Below are positions 42,421 to 52,722 of a DNA stretch of 64,000 nucleotides, in pieces (position 1 is the stretch's first letter; each line of letters begins with the position of its first letter). Below the pieces are notes generated by a model. The model worked only from the letters and a program-made list of their open reading frames with translations, was not told where the DNA came from and made no database searches. The position numbers were made by a program, and so were the translations under genes. The stretch lies in contig DATCHW010000020.1 in NCBI GenBank assembly GCA_036508135.1, positions 73,877-137,876 of the forward strand. Reading direction: 5' to 3'. This DNA comes from DATCHW01 sp036508135. GTDB lineage: Bacteria > Bacteroidota > Ignavibacteria > Tepidaquicellales > Tepidaquicellaceae.

Positions 42421-44610
42421 ATGTACAATTTTCACAAAACAAATAAGAGTGTTAATTTTAACAGAAGAGTAAATATCTTTTTGCTCGGATTTCTGCTTCT
42501 CTTTGTAGTTATAGTAGTACGTTTAGTTACAATACAGATAATAGATTCTGAAAAATACCAGTTAGCCGCAAAAAAACAGTACCTTTCAAAAGAAATAATT
42601 AATCCGGTAAGAGGCTTAATATTTGATAGAAATATGAACCTTCTTGTCTCGAATACATATAAGTTCACTGTTGCCGCTGACCCGAATATGGTCAAAAATT
42701 ATGACAGTCTTTCGTCTTTGCTTGCAGGTATTTTTAATAAAGATAAAAATGAGTATTTAACGAAACTTCAAGCCCGTAATACTTCTTATGTTGTTCTCGA
42801 AAAGAAACTTGAATCTGCAAGTCTTAAAGGTCTCGATACAATGAATATAGAAGGGATGATAGTGAAAAAAGAATATTCAAGGGTTTATAATTACGGATCT
42901 CTTGCCTCTCATATTTTAGGGATCACAGGTAACGATTATAAAGGGATCAGTGGACTTGAATATGCAATGAATAAAGAACTTTCCGGTAAAGAAGGCTATA
43001 TGCTGATGCTTAAGGATGGAAAAGGAAATAAAAGACCAAATGAAAATTATCCCAAAAAAGATGCTCAAAATGGAGATAATCTTGTTCTCACAATTGATAT
43101 AAATATACAGAGATTGATAGAAGAAGAACTGAGCAAAGGCATTACAGAATTCAAAGCGGACGGCGGAAGAGTAGTGGTGCTATCGGTAAAATCGGGTGAG
43201 ATTCTTGCGATGAGTTCATATCCAACGTTTGACCCCAATAATATTCAGCCGTCAGATACTCTCGGAATGAAAAATTCTGTTATTGCAGATGTTTTTGAAC
43301 CGGGTTCCACTTTCAAATTAGTAACTGCGGCAGCATCAATCGAAGAAAATATTGAATCAAGAAGTTCGCTTATTAATACTGAATCGGGAAACTTTGAATA
43401 TCACGGGATTAAGGTGGACGACAGCCATAAATCAGGCTCAATGACCTTTCAGCAGGTGATCGAACAGTCGAGCAATATTGGTTTTATGAAGATAGCCGAT
43501 AAACTCGGTGCGGAAAGATTTTATAAATATGCGCGTGATTTCGGATTTGGAATTTACTCGGGACTCGAATTACCAGGTGAGAATAAAGGTTTGCTGAAAA
43601 GACCTATAGATTTCTCTAAAGAATCAGTCGGATTTATGGCTATAGGATATCAGGTGCAGATTAATTCTATGCAGCTATCATCAGCTTATGCTTCACTCGG
43701 GAATAAAGGAATGCTGATGAAACCTTACGTAGTGAAAAAAGAATTATCTCCGGATGGAACACTTGTAATTGAAAATAAACCTGTTCAGGTGCGTCAGGTT
43801 ATATCTGAAAAGACTGCAAATACTCTTTCTGAATTGTTGACCGGCGTAGTAGATCGGGGAACTGCAATTGATGCCAGAATTGAAGGTATGAAAATAGCAG
43901 GCAAAACAGGAACTGCCCAGAAGTTTATAGATGGAGGATATGCCAATAATTCCCACCTGTCTTCTTTTGTAGGATATTTTCCTGCTGATAATCCGATAAT
44001 ACTTGTATGTGTGATACTGGATAATCCTAAGTCCGGTGAGTACTACGGCGGAAAAGTATCGGCTCCGATTTTCAAAAATATTACGCAAAGAATTGTAGAT
44101 TATTTTGGCTGTTTTAATATGTCAAATCCCCAGTTTGTGAATTCGAATTTTGAACAGAATGCAAAAAATGAATTAAATAATGTTAACCTCAATGATGATA
44201 TTAAATACATTCCGAATCTTGTTGATCTGAAGCTGGAAGATGCTCTGGAACTATTGAAAGAGAATAAACTGAAATACGATATTATCACTGATGCTAAAAA
44301 TCCGGATAAGACAAAAGGATATTTTACAACAGTTGTTTCGCAGGTACCTGAAGCGTATGAAAAGATGAAAAACACGGATGATAAAAAAGTTAAATTATAT
44401 GTTACTTTTAAAAAAATTGACCAGAATAAATTGATAAAAGTACCCGATGTGAGAAATTATACTCTCAGGAAGGCAATTAATAAACTGATATCAGAAGGAT
44501 TTAAAGTTGAAATAAGGGGCAGTGGAGAGATTGTTGATCAATTCCCAAAACCGGGAGCAGAAAATCTACCCGATAGCAAAGTAGTTATTCATTGTAAAAA
44601 CGAATTATAA
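42421..44610 (+). CDS. ftsI: Septal peptidoglycan transpeptidase (FtsI/PBP3) with PASTA domains
   Basis: 729 residues. One N-terminal membrane helix (~18-40), a PBP dimerisation region (RGLIFDRNMNLLVSN), and a transpeptidase domain with the three active-site motifs: STFK (Ser ~295), SSN (~349) and KTGT (~494). Two PASTA domains follow (~600-660 and ~668-729; YIPNLVDLKLEDALELLKEN and VPDVRNYTLRKAINKLISEG). PASTA-bearing PBPs are usual in Gram-positives and also seen in Bacteroidota. It cross-links septal peptidoglycan with FtsW. 9 bp after ftsL. Confidence 0.93.
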   Translation: MYNFHKTNKSVNFNRRVNIFLLGFLLLFVVIVVRLVTIQIIDSEKYQLAAKKQYLSKEIINPVRGLIFDRNMNLLVSNTYKFTVAADPNMVKNYDSLSSLLAGIFNKDKNEYLTKLQARNTSYVVLEKKLESASLKGLDTMNIEGMIVKKEYSRVYNYGSLASHILGITGNDYKGISGLEYAMNKELSGKEGYMLMLKDGKGNKRPNENYPKKDAQNGDNLVLTIDINIQRLIEEELSKGITEFKADGGRVVVLSVKSGEILAMSSYPTFDPNNIQPSDTLGMKNSVIADVFEPGSTFKLVTAAASIEENIESRSSLINTESGNFEYHGIKVDDSHKSGSMTFQQVIEQSSNIGFMKIADKLGAERFYKYARDFGFGIYSGLELPGENKGLLKRPIDFSKESVGFMAIGYQVQINSMQLSSAYASLGNKGMLMKPYVVKKELSPDGTLVIENKPVQVRQVISEKTANTLSELLTGVVDRGTAIDARIEGMKIAGKTGTAQKFIDGGYANNSHLSSFVGYFPADNPIILVCVILDNPKSGEYYGGKVSAPIFKNITQRIVDYFGCFNMSNPQFVNSNFEQNAKNELNNVNLNDDIKYIPNLVDLKLEDALELLKENKLKYDIITDAKNPDKTKGYFTTVVSQVPEAYEKMKNTDDKKVKLYVTFKKIDQNKLIKVPDVRNYTLRKAINKLISEGFKVEIRGSGEIVDQFPKPGAENLPDSKVVIHCKNEL

Positions 44611-44627
44611 AAACATTCAAAGAAAAA

Positions 44628-46115
44628 GTGAATTTTAGCGAATTAATACATAAAGTTTTACAATCCGGTTTAAAAGTCGAATTTGACTTTAAAGTTGAAG
44701 GTATCACTTATGATTCGCGGAAAGTAGAACCGGGATTCATTTTCTTCGCTATCAGAGGTTATAAGCAGGATGGAAAAGAATTTATACAAGATGCAGTTGC
44801 AAAAGGAGCCAAGGCAGTATTTACGGAATCAGAGGATATAATAGAACTGAGCGAAAAATATTCCGGGGTCAATTTAATTACTTCCTTCAATATCCGGAAA
44901 GTGATGTCAAGGATAAGTGATGAGTTCTTCGGTAATCCCGGAAAAAAACTTAAATTGATTGGCGTAACCGGTACGAACGGAAAAACTACAATAGTATCAT
45001 TAATTAAACATATCCTTGATAATAACGGAAGTAAATGCGGACTGCTCGGAACAGTTGACTATGAATTAGGAAATGTTAAAAAATCTTCATCCTTGACCAC
45101 TCCGGACTCTGTGGAGATTAACCAGATGCTTTGTGAAATGGTGAATGTAGGTTTGGAATTTTGTGCGATGGAAGTTTCTTCAATCGCCCTCGTACTTGAC
45201 AGGGTATATGGATTGAATTTTTCTACTGCCGTTTTCACAAATCTTAGCAGTGAACATCTTGACCTTCATAAAAATATGGAGAATTATTTTAATGCTAAAA
45301 AAATTCTCTTTGATAATTTGAGTTCGCATAGTATAGCAATATCTAATTCCGATGATGAATATGGAAAGAGAATACTGAACGAAACAGAAGCAGAAAAAAT
45401 GTTTTATTCGATGAATTCGGAAAGTAACCTTAGAGCTTTTAACGAAAAAATATCAATCGATGGCTTGAAGTTTGAGGTCAAATTTAAGAACAAGAAATAT
45501 ATAGTCGAGTCATTACTTACCGGAAGATTCAATATTTATAATATTCTTGCAGCACTTTCCGTTTCTATAAATCTTGGAATAGAATTAGAAAACGCAATAA
45601 AAGCCATAAAAACCTTTAAGGCAGTTAACGGGAGATTTAATAAAATCAATCTTCCGAACGGTGCCTTTGCTGTAATTGATTACTCCCATACTTCCGATTC
45701 ATTGAAGAATGCGATTGAAGCCGCAATTGAGATCAGAGAAAAGCAAAAAGTAAAAGGGAAAGTGATAACAATATTCGGATGCGGAGGGAATAAAGACAGA
45801 ACAAAAAGGCCGGTCATGGGGAATTTAGCGACTTCGCTTTCTGATTACTCTATCATCACTTCCGATAATCCGAGATTTGAAAATCCGATGGAAATAATCA
45901 GTGAGATTTTATCTGGTGTGAAAACCAAAGGTAATTTTGAAGTTGAAGAAAACAGGGAACTTGCCATAAAAAAGGGTATCGAAATATCCTCAAATTCGGA
46001 TATAATTTTGATTTGCGGAAAGGGTCATGAGACTTATCAGGAGATAAATGGAGTTAAATCGCATTTTGATGATAAAGAAATTGTAGAAAAGTATTCTATC
46101 TTAGTGAAAATATGA
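44628..46115 (+). CDS. murE: UDP-MurNAc-dipeptide ligase MurE
   Basis: 495 residues, GTG start at 44628. ATP-binding motif GVTGTNGKTT (~110-119), central ligase domain and C-terminal domain with the residue-3 recognition segment SDNPRFENPMEII (~418-430). The DNPR motif is the one associated with meso-diaminopimelate-adding MurE, so the peptide stem likely carries meso-DAP. It joins UDP-MurNAc-L-Ala-D-Glu with the diamino acid in the cytoplasm. Overlaps murF by 4 bp. Confidence 0.95.
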   Translation: MNFSELIHKVLQSGLKVEFDFKVEGITYDSRKVEPGFIFFAIRGYKQDGKEFIQDAVAKGAKAVFTESEDIIELSEKYSGVNLITSFNIRKVMSRISDEFFGNPGKKLKLIGVTGTNGKTTIVSLIKHILDNNGSKCGLLGTVDYELGNVKKSSSLTTPDSVEINQMLCEMVNVGLEFCAMEVSSIALVLDRVYGLNFSTAVFTNLSSEHLDLHKNMENYFNAKKILFDNLSSHSIAISNSDDEYGKRILNETEAEKMFYSMNSESNLRAFNEKISIDGLKFEVKFKNKKYIVESLLTGRFNIYNILAALSVSINLGIELENAIKAIKTFKAVNGRFNKINLPNGAFAVIDYSHTSDSLKNAIEAAIEIREKQKVKGKVITIFGCGGNKDRTKRPVMGNLATSLSDYSIITSDNPRFENPMEIISEILSGVKTKGNFEVEENRELAIKKGIEISSNSDIILICGKGHETYQEINGVKSHFDDKEIVEKYSILVKI

Positions 46116-47503
46116 TTTCTTATAAAGAATTATTAAATATTGAAAGTGCTTTTCCGGTAAATTCAAAGCATTTACTAAATAGTACTTTCCCAAAAATTGG
46201 TATCGATTCGAGAACTATAAAACCGAAAGAATTATTTATCGCAGTAAAAGGCGACAATACTAACGGGCATAATTATGTAGGAAAAGTATTTGAAAAAGGT
46301 GTTAAAATTGGAATAGTGGAAGAAAGTTGGTTCAATAAAAATAAAGATAAATTTTTAAATAGACCCTTTATACTCGTTAAAGATACAATTAAAGCACTCG
46401 GAGAAATTGCAAGAAATCACAAAAGAAAATTTAATATTCCGGTGCTTTGCATAGGAGGCAGTAATGGTAAAACTACCACTAAAGACCTTATTGCAGCCGT
46501 GCTAATGCAAAAATATAATGTTTTAAAAACCGAAGGGAATTTCAATAATCATATCGGACTTCCGCTGACCTTGCTGAACCTTAATGAGAAACATAACTTC
46601 TGTGTTTTGGAAACCGGTTCTAACCACTTTGGTGAAATTGAATATCTGTGCAGAATTGCAGAACCGAATTTCGGAATAATCACAAATATAGGCAAAGAAC
46701 ATCTTGAATTTTTCAAAAACATTCATGGAGTAGCAAAAGCAGAATTTGAGCTTTTTGATTATCTGACAACTGTAAAAGAGAACACCCTACTATTTGCAAA
46801 TTTTGATGATGTTTATATAAAAAAATATATTGAAAAGAAAAAAGTTAAGAAATATTTATCCTATTCGTATAATTTCAAAACAGAAATTAATGGTACTTTC
46901 CTGAAATTCACAAATTCATTTGAGCCGTCATTGAAAATTAACTTCAAAGGGAAATCATTCGAAACAAAAGTATCTACATTTGGGAAACACTCAATTTACA
47001 ATGGACTTTCAGCAGCAGCTATAGGACTGCATTTCGGAGTAAAAAATAATTTGATTATGAAAGCTTTGTCAGAATACAAACCCGCAAGTTCAAAAAGAAT
47101 GGAAGTAATAAAAAAACAAAAGAAATTATTCATTAATGATTCATACAACAGCAATCCGGATTCTGTTAAACTCGGACTCGAAACATTGAAGGAATATATT
47201 GCCGGCAATAATAAACATATCGTTCTCGGGGATATGCTTGAGCTTGGTGAGTGCAGTGAAAAAGAGCATTTTGAGGTCGGCAAGCTCGTTAAGAAAATGA
47301 AATTTGACAATCTATACACATACGGAAAGGAATCTTATAATATTTTCTTAGGGGCAAAAGGCGTGGAGAATAATTATTACTTCAATGAAAAAGAAGATCT
47401 TTCGGAATTTCTGAAAAAGATTATAAAACCGGATGATGTGATTTATATAAAAGGTTCACGTGGAATGAAAATGGAAGATGTAATAGATAACATACTAAAT
47501 TAA
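46112..47503 (+). CDS. murF: UDP-MurNAc-tripeptide--D-Ala-D-Ala ligase MurF
   Basis: 463 residues. ATP-binding motif CIGGSNGKTTTK (~110-121), N-terminal substrate domain (GIDSRTIKPKELFIAVKGDN), central NHIGLPLTLLNL and C-terminal NDSYNSNPDSVKLGLETL (~345-362). The last cytoplasmic step adds D-Ala-D-Ala. No ddl gene lies in this cluster, so the dipeptide must be made by an enzyme encoded elsewhere. 17 bp before mraY. Confidence 0.95.
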   Translation: MISYKELLNIESAFPVNSKHLLNSTFPKIGIDSRTIKPKELFIAVKGDNTNGHNYVGKVFEKGVKIGIVEESWFNKNKDKFLNRPFILVKDTIKALGEIARNHKRKFNIPVLCIGGSNGKTTTKDLIAAVLMQKYNVLKTEGNFNNHIGLPLTLLNLNEKHNFCVLETGSNHFGEIEYLCRIAEPNFGIITNIGKEHLEFFKNIHGVAKAEFELFDYLTTVKENTLLFANFDDVYIKKYIEKKKVKKYLSYSYNFKTEINGTFLKFTNSFEPSLKINFKGKSFETKVSTFGKHSIYNGLSAAAIGLHFGVKNNLIMKALSEYKPASSKRMEVIKKQKKLFINDSYNSNPDSVKLGLETLKEYIAGNNKHIVLGDMLELGECSEKEHFEVGKLVKKMKFDNLYTYGKESYNIFLGAKGVENNYYFNEKEDLSEFLKKIIKPDDVIYIKGSRGMKMEDVIDNILN

Positions 47504-47520
47504 AAGAAAATTTTCAGTAA

Positions 47521-48630
47521 ATGTTATACCATTTAGCAGAATATTTAAACAATTTATATAACCCGCCGGGATTAGGTGTCTTCAAATATCTGACATTCAG
47601 GGCGGCATTATCTGCCATTACAGCAATTTTATTTACATTTTATATAGGACCAAAAATTCTGAAAAAGTTAAAGAAAAACCAGATCGGCGAAGCGAAAAAA
47701 GAAGACGGTCCCGCTTTCCACTGGTCAAAAGCAGGAACGCCGACTATGGGGGGTTTGATTATTCTTTTCTCTGTTGTAATCCCGGTTTTGTTATGGGGAG
47801 AGCTTACGAACCTATATATGTTGCTGATACTGTTCACAACTGTTGTATTAGGAGGTGTTGGGTTTATTGATGATTATCTGAAAGTTGTTAAAAAATATAA
47901 ACAAGGACTTGTTGCAAAGTACAAATTACTCGGACAGATATTTGTTGGTTTAGTAGTAGGATGTGTGATTTATTTTCATCCTTTTTTTGACGGCATCCAT
48001 TCAATTACTACAATTCCGTTTTTAAAGAATTACGAATTTGATTTTGCAATATTTTATATTCCGATTATAATTTTTATTATCACAGGAACATCGAATGCAG
48101 TTAACCTGACTGATGGGTTAGATGGTCTTGCGACGGGAACTGTAAGTGTTGTGGTTATGACTCTCGGAATAATAGCTTATCTTTCAGGGAATGAAATTAC
48201 GGCAAAATATCTGAACATTATTTATCTGAAAGGAAATGGTGAATTGATTGTATATTGTGCCGCACTCTCCGGTGCTACTCTTGGATTCCTCTGGTATAAT
48301 GCTTATCCTGCACAGGTATTTATGGGAGATACAGGTTCGTTAGCACTCGGCGGTTCCGTAGCAACACTTTGTATATTGGTAAAAAAAGAATTACTGCTTC
48401 CTCTTCTCGGAGGTATTTTCCTTGCAGAAGCTTTGTCGGTAATACTTCAAAGGTATTATTTCAAATACACCAAGAAAAAATACGGAGAAGGAAGACGAAT
48501 ATTTAAGATGGCTCCATTACACCATCATTTTGAAATGAAAGGTCTTACAGAACCGAAAATTGTTACAAGGTTTTATTTAATAGCCATTATGCTCGCAATT
48601 TTAACACTTGTAACATTTAAAGTCAGATAA
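47521..48630 (+). CDS. mraY: Phospho-MurNAc-pentapeptide translocase MraY
   Basis: 369 residues, ~10 membrane helices. Conserved cytoplasmic motifs: GTPTMGGLIIL (~72-82), DDYLKVVKK (~118-126), NLTDGLDGLATG (~195-206), FMGDTGSLALGG (~264-275) and the His motif APLHHHFEMKG (~329-339). It links the nucleotide-activated precursor to undecaprenyl phosphate to form lipid I. The stop shares one base with the murD start. Confidence 0.97.
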   Translation: MLYHLAEYLNNLYNPPGLGVFKYLTFRAALSAITAILFTFYIGPKILKKLKKNQIGEAKKEDGPAFHWSKAGTPTMGGLIILFSVVIPVLLWGELTNLYMLLILFTTVVLGGVGFIDDYLKVVKKYKQGLVAKYKLLGQIFVGLVVGCVIYFHPFFDGIHSITTIPFLKNYEFDFAIFYIPIIIFIITGTSNAVNLTDGLDGLATGTVSVVVMTLGIIAYLSGNEITAKYLNIIYLKGNGELIVYCAALSGATLGFLWYNAYPAQVFMGDTGSLALGGSVATLCILVKKELLLPLLGGIFLAEALSVILQRYYFKYTKKKYGEGRRIFKMAPLHHHFEMKGLTEPKIVTRFYLIAIMLAILTLVTFKVR

Positions 48631-50012
48631 TGAAAAAAAATCTATCGGAAATATTGAATAAGTCATATACAATACTTGGTGCAGGTAGAAGCGGAATAGG
48701 TATTGCCCGCCTCCTGAAAAGGAGAGGTGCCAAAGTATTTTTAAGCGAAAATGCTAATATCGAAAAACTCAAATATTTTGATTCTGACAAACTGAAAAAA
48801 GATGGAATTGATTTTGAAACAGGTGGACATACCGGGAAAATATATGACTGCGATGTTATGATAAAAAGCCCCGGAATCCAAATTGATAGCCCTGAAATTT
48901 TGAAAGCTCTATCGCTTGGTAAAAAAATATATAGCGAAATTGAAGCAGCATTCTGGTTCTGCCCGTGCCCCATAATTGCAATTACGGGTACCAATGGAAA
49001 AACTACAACAACTGAATTAACAGGTGAAATATTCAGAAATGCAGGATTTAATACAAAAGTTTGCGGAAATGTGGGTGTAGCTTTTTCCGAAGTTATAGAT
49101 ACTTTGAAAGTTAACTCCGTAGTAGTACTTGAGGTATCAAGTTTTCAGCTTGACAGCATTGAATCATTCAGACCAAAGGTCTCTGCAATTCTGAATCTAA
49201 CACCAGACCATCTTGAATGGCATAAAAGTATTGAGAATTATCTCGGGGCTAAGTTGAAAATAAATTCTAATCAGAAAGAGGATGATAATATTATTATTAA
49301 TTATGATGATCCGGTATTAACTATTGTAAAAAACAAACTGAATGCCGGTATTTCTGCATTCAGTGCGACACAAAATCTAATCGACGAAAACTTATTCTCC
49401 GGTGCATTTGTAGAAAATGGGGAGATTATTTACTTCGACAGTAAAAATGGATTGGAAGAAAAAATTATCGATGTAAAAGATATTTACATAAAAGGAAACC
49501 ATAATGTCCAAAATTCTCTTGCTGCAATTATAGCTGCCAGAGCATTTGGGATCCATAAAGAAATCATCAGAAAATCTCTGATTGAATTTAAAGGAGTTGA
49601 ACATAGAATTGAATTTGTCAGGGAATTGAACGGGGTGAAATTTTACAATGACTCGAAAGCCACAAATTTAGATTCGATGACCGTAGCGGTTGAAAGTTTC
49701 CCTGAGAATATTATTCTGATTCTCGGCGGAAAGAAAATGGAAAATGATTTTTCCAAAGTTAAAGGTCTGGTAAAGTCAAGAGTGAAGGTAATTATTGCAG
49801 TCGGGGATAGCAAATACGATGTAGAAAAACAGTTTTCTCCCGATGTAAAAGTATTCATTGCTGATACATTTGAAAACGCTGTAAAATCAGCATTCAGCAG
49901 CTCTCAGCCCGGTGATGTAGTTCTTTTCTCCCCGGCATATAAGAGTTTCGATTTGTTCGATAATTTCGAGCATAGAGGAAAAGAATTTAAAAGAATAGTA
50001 AATGATCTTTAA
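48630..50012 (+). CDS. murD: UDP-MurNAc-L-alanine--D-glutamate ligase MurD
   Basis: 460 residues. N-terminal Rossmann-like nucleotide domain (LGAGRSGIGIARLL, ~15-28), ATP motif ITGTNGKTTTTE (~115-126), LNLTPDHLEWHKSIENY (~188-204) and VKFYNDSKATNLDSM (~330-344). It adds D-Glu to UDP-MurNAc-L-Ala. Typical length; 3 bp before ftsW. Confidence 0.96.
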   Translation: MKKNLSEILNKSYTILGAGRSGIGIARLLKRRGAKVFLSENANIEKLKYFDSDKLKKDGIDFETGGHTGKIYDCDVMIKSPGIQIDSPEILKALSLGKKIYSEIEAAFWFCPCPIIAITGTNGKTTTTELTGEIFRNAGFNTKVCGNVGVAFSEVIDTLKVNSVVVLEVSSFQLDSIESFRPKVSAILNLTPDHLEWHKSIENYLGAKLKINSNQKEDDNIIINYDDPVLTIVKNKLNAGISAFSATQNLIDENLFSGAFVENGEIIYFDSKNGLEEKIIDVKDIYIKGNHNVQNSLAAIIAARAFGIHKEIIRKSLIEFKGVEHRIEFVRELNGVKFYNDSKATNLDSMTVAVESFPENIILILGGKKMENDFSKVKGLVKSRVKVIIAVGDSKYDVEKQFSPDVKVFIADTFENAVKSAFSSSQPGDVVLFSPAYKSFDLFDNFEHRGKEFKRIVNDL

Positions 50013-50015
50013 AAA

Positions 50016-51164
50016 ATGAAAATATCTGATTATAAAATAGATGTTTGGATATTACTGCCGGTATTACTTCTCATTATATTCGGAATTGGTGCGGTTTATA
50101 GTGCGAGTTCCTACTATTCTCTTGCAAAATTTAGCGATGCAAATTATATGCTTAAGCAGCATATCGTAAAAGTCGTGATAGCTCTGATTGTTCTTTTCTT
50201 TTTTGCAAAACTTGATTATAAGTATTACCAGCAATATGGCAAACTGATGATGTGGCTTTCGATAGGTATGCTTTTCTTTGTGTTTCTTGGATTTGCTACT
50301 GAAATAAAAGGTGCTACACGCTGGATAAAACTAGGACCGCTTACTTTCCAACCCTCTGATGTTGCTAAATATACTCTGATTATTTACCTCGCCTGCTTAC
50401 TCGTCCGGAAGAAAAGATATCTGAATTTGTTATACAAAGGTTATCTACCATTACTCTTTTATATTGTATTAGTTACTGTGCTTGTGGCAATGCAGCCGAA
50501 TTTTTCCACATCAATAATAATATTTGGCTCTTCTATTCTTATGCTTCTGATTACTGAAGTGAAAATTAAACATCTTGCAATCACTATTGCTTCAGCAATT
50601 CCATTTGCGGCGTTGTTTATCTATTCGAAGTCATATATAATAGAAAGATTGACTTATCATAGTGATTTCACAGCAGGAGGAAGCTCGAATTATCAGTTAA
50701 TGCAGGCAATTATTGGATTTGGAAACGGAGGTTTTTTTGGAGTAGGACTGGGAAATTCTTTGCAAAGAGAATTCTTTCTTCCCGAAGCTTATGGAGATTT
50801 TATTTATTCTATCGTTGGTGAGGAATACGGATTTATCGGTACATTTTTAGTACTTCTCCTTTTTACAGTAATTCTTATTAGAGGCTATAAAGTAGCAAAA
50901 TCAATCAAAGATGATTTTGGAAAATATCTTGCATTTGGAATTACAACAATACTGTCATCGTATGCAGTCGTAAATATGTCAGTTGCTTGCGGAATAATTC
51001 CCACAACCGGTGTACCTGTTCCGTTTGTCAGTTATGGTGGTACGGCTTTGATAATCAATGCAATGGCAGTAGGTATTCTTTTAAATATTTCGAAGCACAG
51101 AAATGAGAATGAAGCATCAGTTGAATTCATCAAGAATGAAGAATATAATTTTCTTACAAGATGA
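50016..51164 (+). CDS. ftsW: SEDS peptidoglycan polymerase FtsW
   Basis: 382 residues, ~10 membrane helices. SEDS-family signatures: GATRWIKLGPLTFQPSDVAK (~97-116), GNGGFFGVGLGNSLQREFFL, EEYGFIGT and the C-terminal PTTGVPVPFVSYGGTA (~323-338). Placement between murD and murG marks it as FtsW rather than RodA. It polymerises lipid II at the septum with FtsI. Overlaps murG by 4 bp. Confidence 0.94.
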   Translation: MKISDYKIDVWILLPVLLLIIFGIGAVYSASSYYSLAKFSDANYMLKQHIVKVVIALIVLFFFAKLDYKYYQQYGKLMMWLSIGMLFFVFLGFATEIKGATRWIKLGPLTFQPSDVAKYTLIIYLACLLVRKKRYLNLLYKGYLPLLFYIVLVTVLVAMQPNFSTSIIIFGSSILMLLITEVKIKHLAITIASAIPFAALFIYSKSYIIERLTYHSDFTAGGSSNYQLMQAIIGFGNGGFFGVGLGNSLQREFFLPEAYGDFIYSIVGEEYGFIGTFLVLLLFTVILIRGYKVAKSIKDDFGKYLAFGITTILSSYAVVNMSVACGIIPTTGVPVPFVSYGGTALIINAMAVGILLNISKHRNENEASVEFIKNEEYNFLTR

Positions 51165-52240
51165 AAGTGATATTTTCGGGCGGAGGTACTGGCGGACACA
51201 TTTTTCCCGCTATTGCAATCGCAAATGAACTGAAAGAAATTGAAAAAGATGTCAAGATTTTATTCGTGGGAGCAAAAGGAAAAGTGGAAGAAAAAATAGT
51301 ACCTGAAAATAATTTTGAATTAATAACTATAAATATTTCAGGATTAAATAAAAACATTAAAGGAATCTTTGGTTTACCATTTAAAATATTGGGGTCATTG
51401 AGAAAATGTAGGAAAATATTGAATGATTTCAGGCCGGATGTAGTTGTCGGAACCGGCGGTTATGCATCTGCACCTTTGATCTATTCCGCAGTGAAAAAAA
51501 ATATTCCTGCTTTGATTCAGGAAGGAAATTCGTATCCCGGAAAAGTTACAAAATTCCTCTCTGCCAAAGTTGATAAAGTTGTGATAAGTTTTAAAGATAC
51601 GCTTAACTATCTGAAACGAAAAGATAACGTAATTCAGATCTCACACCCCGTTCGATTATCTTTGAAGAAATCAGATAGAAATGATGCTCATAAGTTTTTT
51701 AACCTGGATCCGCATAATAAAACGTTGTTTATTTTCGGGGGAAGTCAGGGTGCAAAAGCAATAAATAATTTTGTAAGAAATAATCTGAAATTATTAACTG
51801 AAAAAGGAATTAACATAATATGGCAAACAGGCAAAGGTGATTTTGAAGATGCGCAAAATTATGCAAAAGAATATTATAATGTAAAAGTTCTTGAGTTTGT
51901 AAAAAAAATGGATATTGCTTATTCAGCGGCGGATTTGGTTATTTGCAGAGCAGGTGTCAGCAGCATTATGGAGCTTTCTTATATGAGTATGCCGGTGATA
52001 TTGATACCTTTACCCTCCGCAGCGGAAAACCATCAGGAAAAAAATGCGCGAAGCCTCGAAAAAGAAAATGCTTGTATTGTGATATTGCAAAACGAAATGG
52101 AAACCAAATTATTTAATACAATAATTAATCTGATTAACGTTGATTCCCGATTGGAAAAGCTGAAAAAAAACATCTCAGGTTTTTCTGATAATGATGCAGC
52201 TAAAAAAATCGCCGGAGAAATTTTAAAACTTGTAAAATGA
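51161..52240 (+). CDS. murG: UDP-GlcNAc:lipid I N-acetylglucosaminyltransferase MurG
   Basis: 359 residues. GT-B fold: N-terminal glycine-rich loop SGGGTGGHIFPAIAIANELK (~5-24), VVGTGGYASAPLIYSA (~98-113), second loop FGGSQGAKAINNFV (~188-201) and the nucleotide site ICRAGVSSIMEL (~265-276), then PSAAENHQEKNA. It forms lipid II at the inner membrane face. ATGA overlap of 4 bp with the next gene. Confidence 0.96.
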   Translation: MKVIFSGGGTGGHIFPAIAIANELKEIEKDVKILFVGAKGKVEEKIVPENNFELITINISGLNKNIKGIFGLPFKILGSLRKCRKILNDFRPDVVVGTGGYASAPLIYSAVKKNIPALIQEGNSYPGKVTKFLSAKVDKVVISFKDTLNYLKRKDNVIQISHPVRLSLKKSDRNDAHKFFNLDPHNKTLFIFGGSQGAKAINNFVRNNLKLLTEKGINIIWQTGKGDFEDAQNYAKEYYNVKVLEFVKKMDIAYSAADLVICRAGVSSIMELSYMSMPVILIPLPSAAENHQEKNARSLEKENACIVILQNEMETKLFNTIINLINVDSRLEKLKKNISGFSDNDAAKKIAGEILKLVK

Positions 52241-52722
52241 TAAACGAAGAAAAAAAATATAAAAGCAGACTGGATTTTTATTATAATTCGTTGATTATTT
52301 ATTTCATCTTTTTAGTGCTATATGTTCTCATCAGGGGGGAATTTTCAAATGAAAAGTTTTCAATTTTGTTTAAAGATCCGATTATCTATATCATTTTAAT
52401 GTTTATTTTTTTCTTCCTGATAATGTTGATTAGTAATACGGTAAAAGCAAGAACACTTATTTTCAGAGATGATAAAATCATTCTTAAAAACAGGTTTGGG
52501 CAAAGGGAACTGTATAAATCAGAGATATTATTCGTGAAATTTTCAGGGGAAAGGAAAAGAAGAAGTGAAGAAAAAAGTCAGATTAGATTAGTAAAACTAA
52601 AATTAATTAACCGTAAACGCTTGCTAAGAATAAGATTAAGTGAATATAATAATGAGAAAGAGTTAATAAACGAATTTAAAAATATCTCGAAAGAAATATC
52701 AGGAAAGAATGCAAAGCAGTAA
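52237..52722 (+). CDS. Two-TM protein of unknown function inside the dcw cluster
   Basis: 161 residues. Two membrane helices (LIIYFIFLVLYVLIRG, ~20-35; IIYIILMFIFFFLIMLIS, ~50-67) are followed by a basic cytoplasmic domain of ~90 residues (TLIFRDDKIILKNRFGQREL; LLRIRLSEYNNEKELINEFK). The strand pattern after the helices (RDDKI.LKN..G...L..SEI..VK) resembles bacterial PH-like domains, but I do not recognise a named family. It overlaps both murG (4 bp) and murC (14 bp), so it is translated with the cluster and may serve cell-envelope synthesis (inference). Confidence 0.7.
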   Translation: MINEEKKYKSRLDFYYNSLIIYFIFLVLYVLIRGEFSNEKFSILFKDPIIYIILMFIFFFLIMLISNTVKARTLIFRDDKIILKNRFGQRELYKSEILFVKFSGERKRRSEEKSQIRLVKLKLINRKRLLRIRLSEYNNEKELINEFKNISKEISGKNAKQ

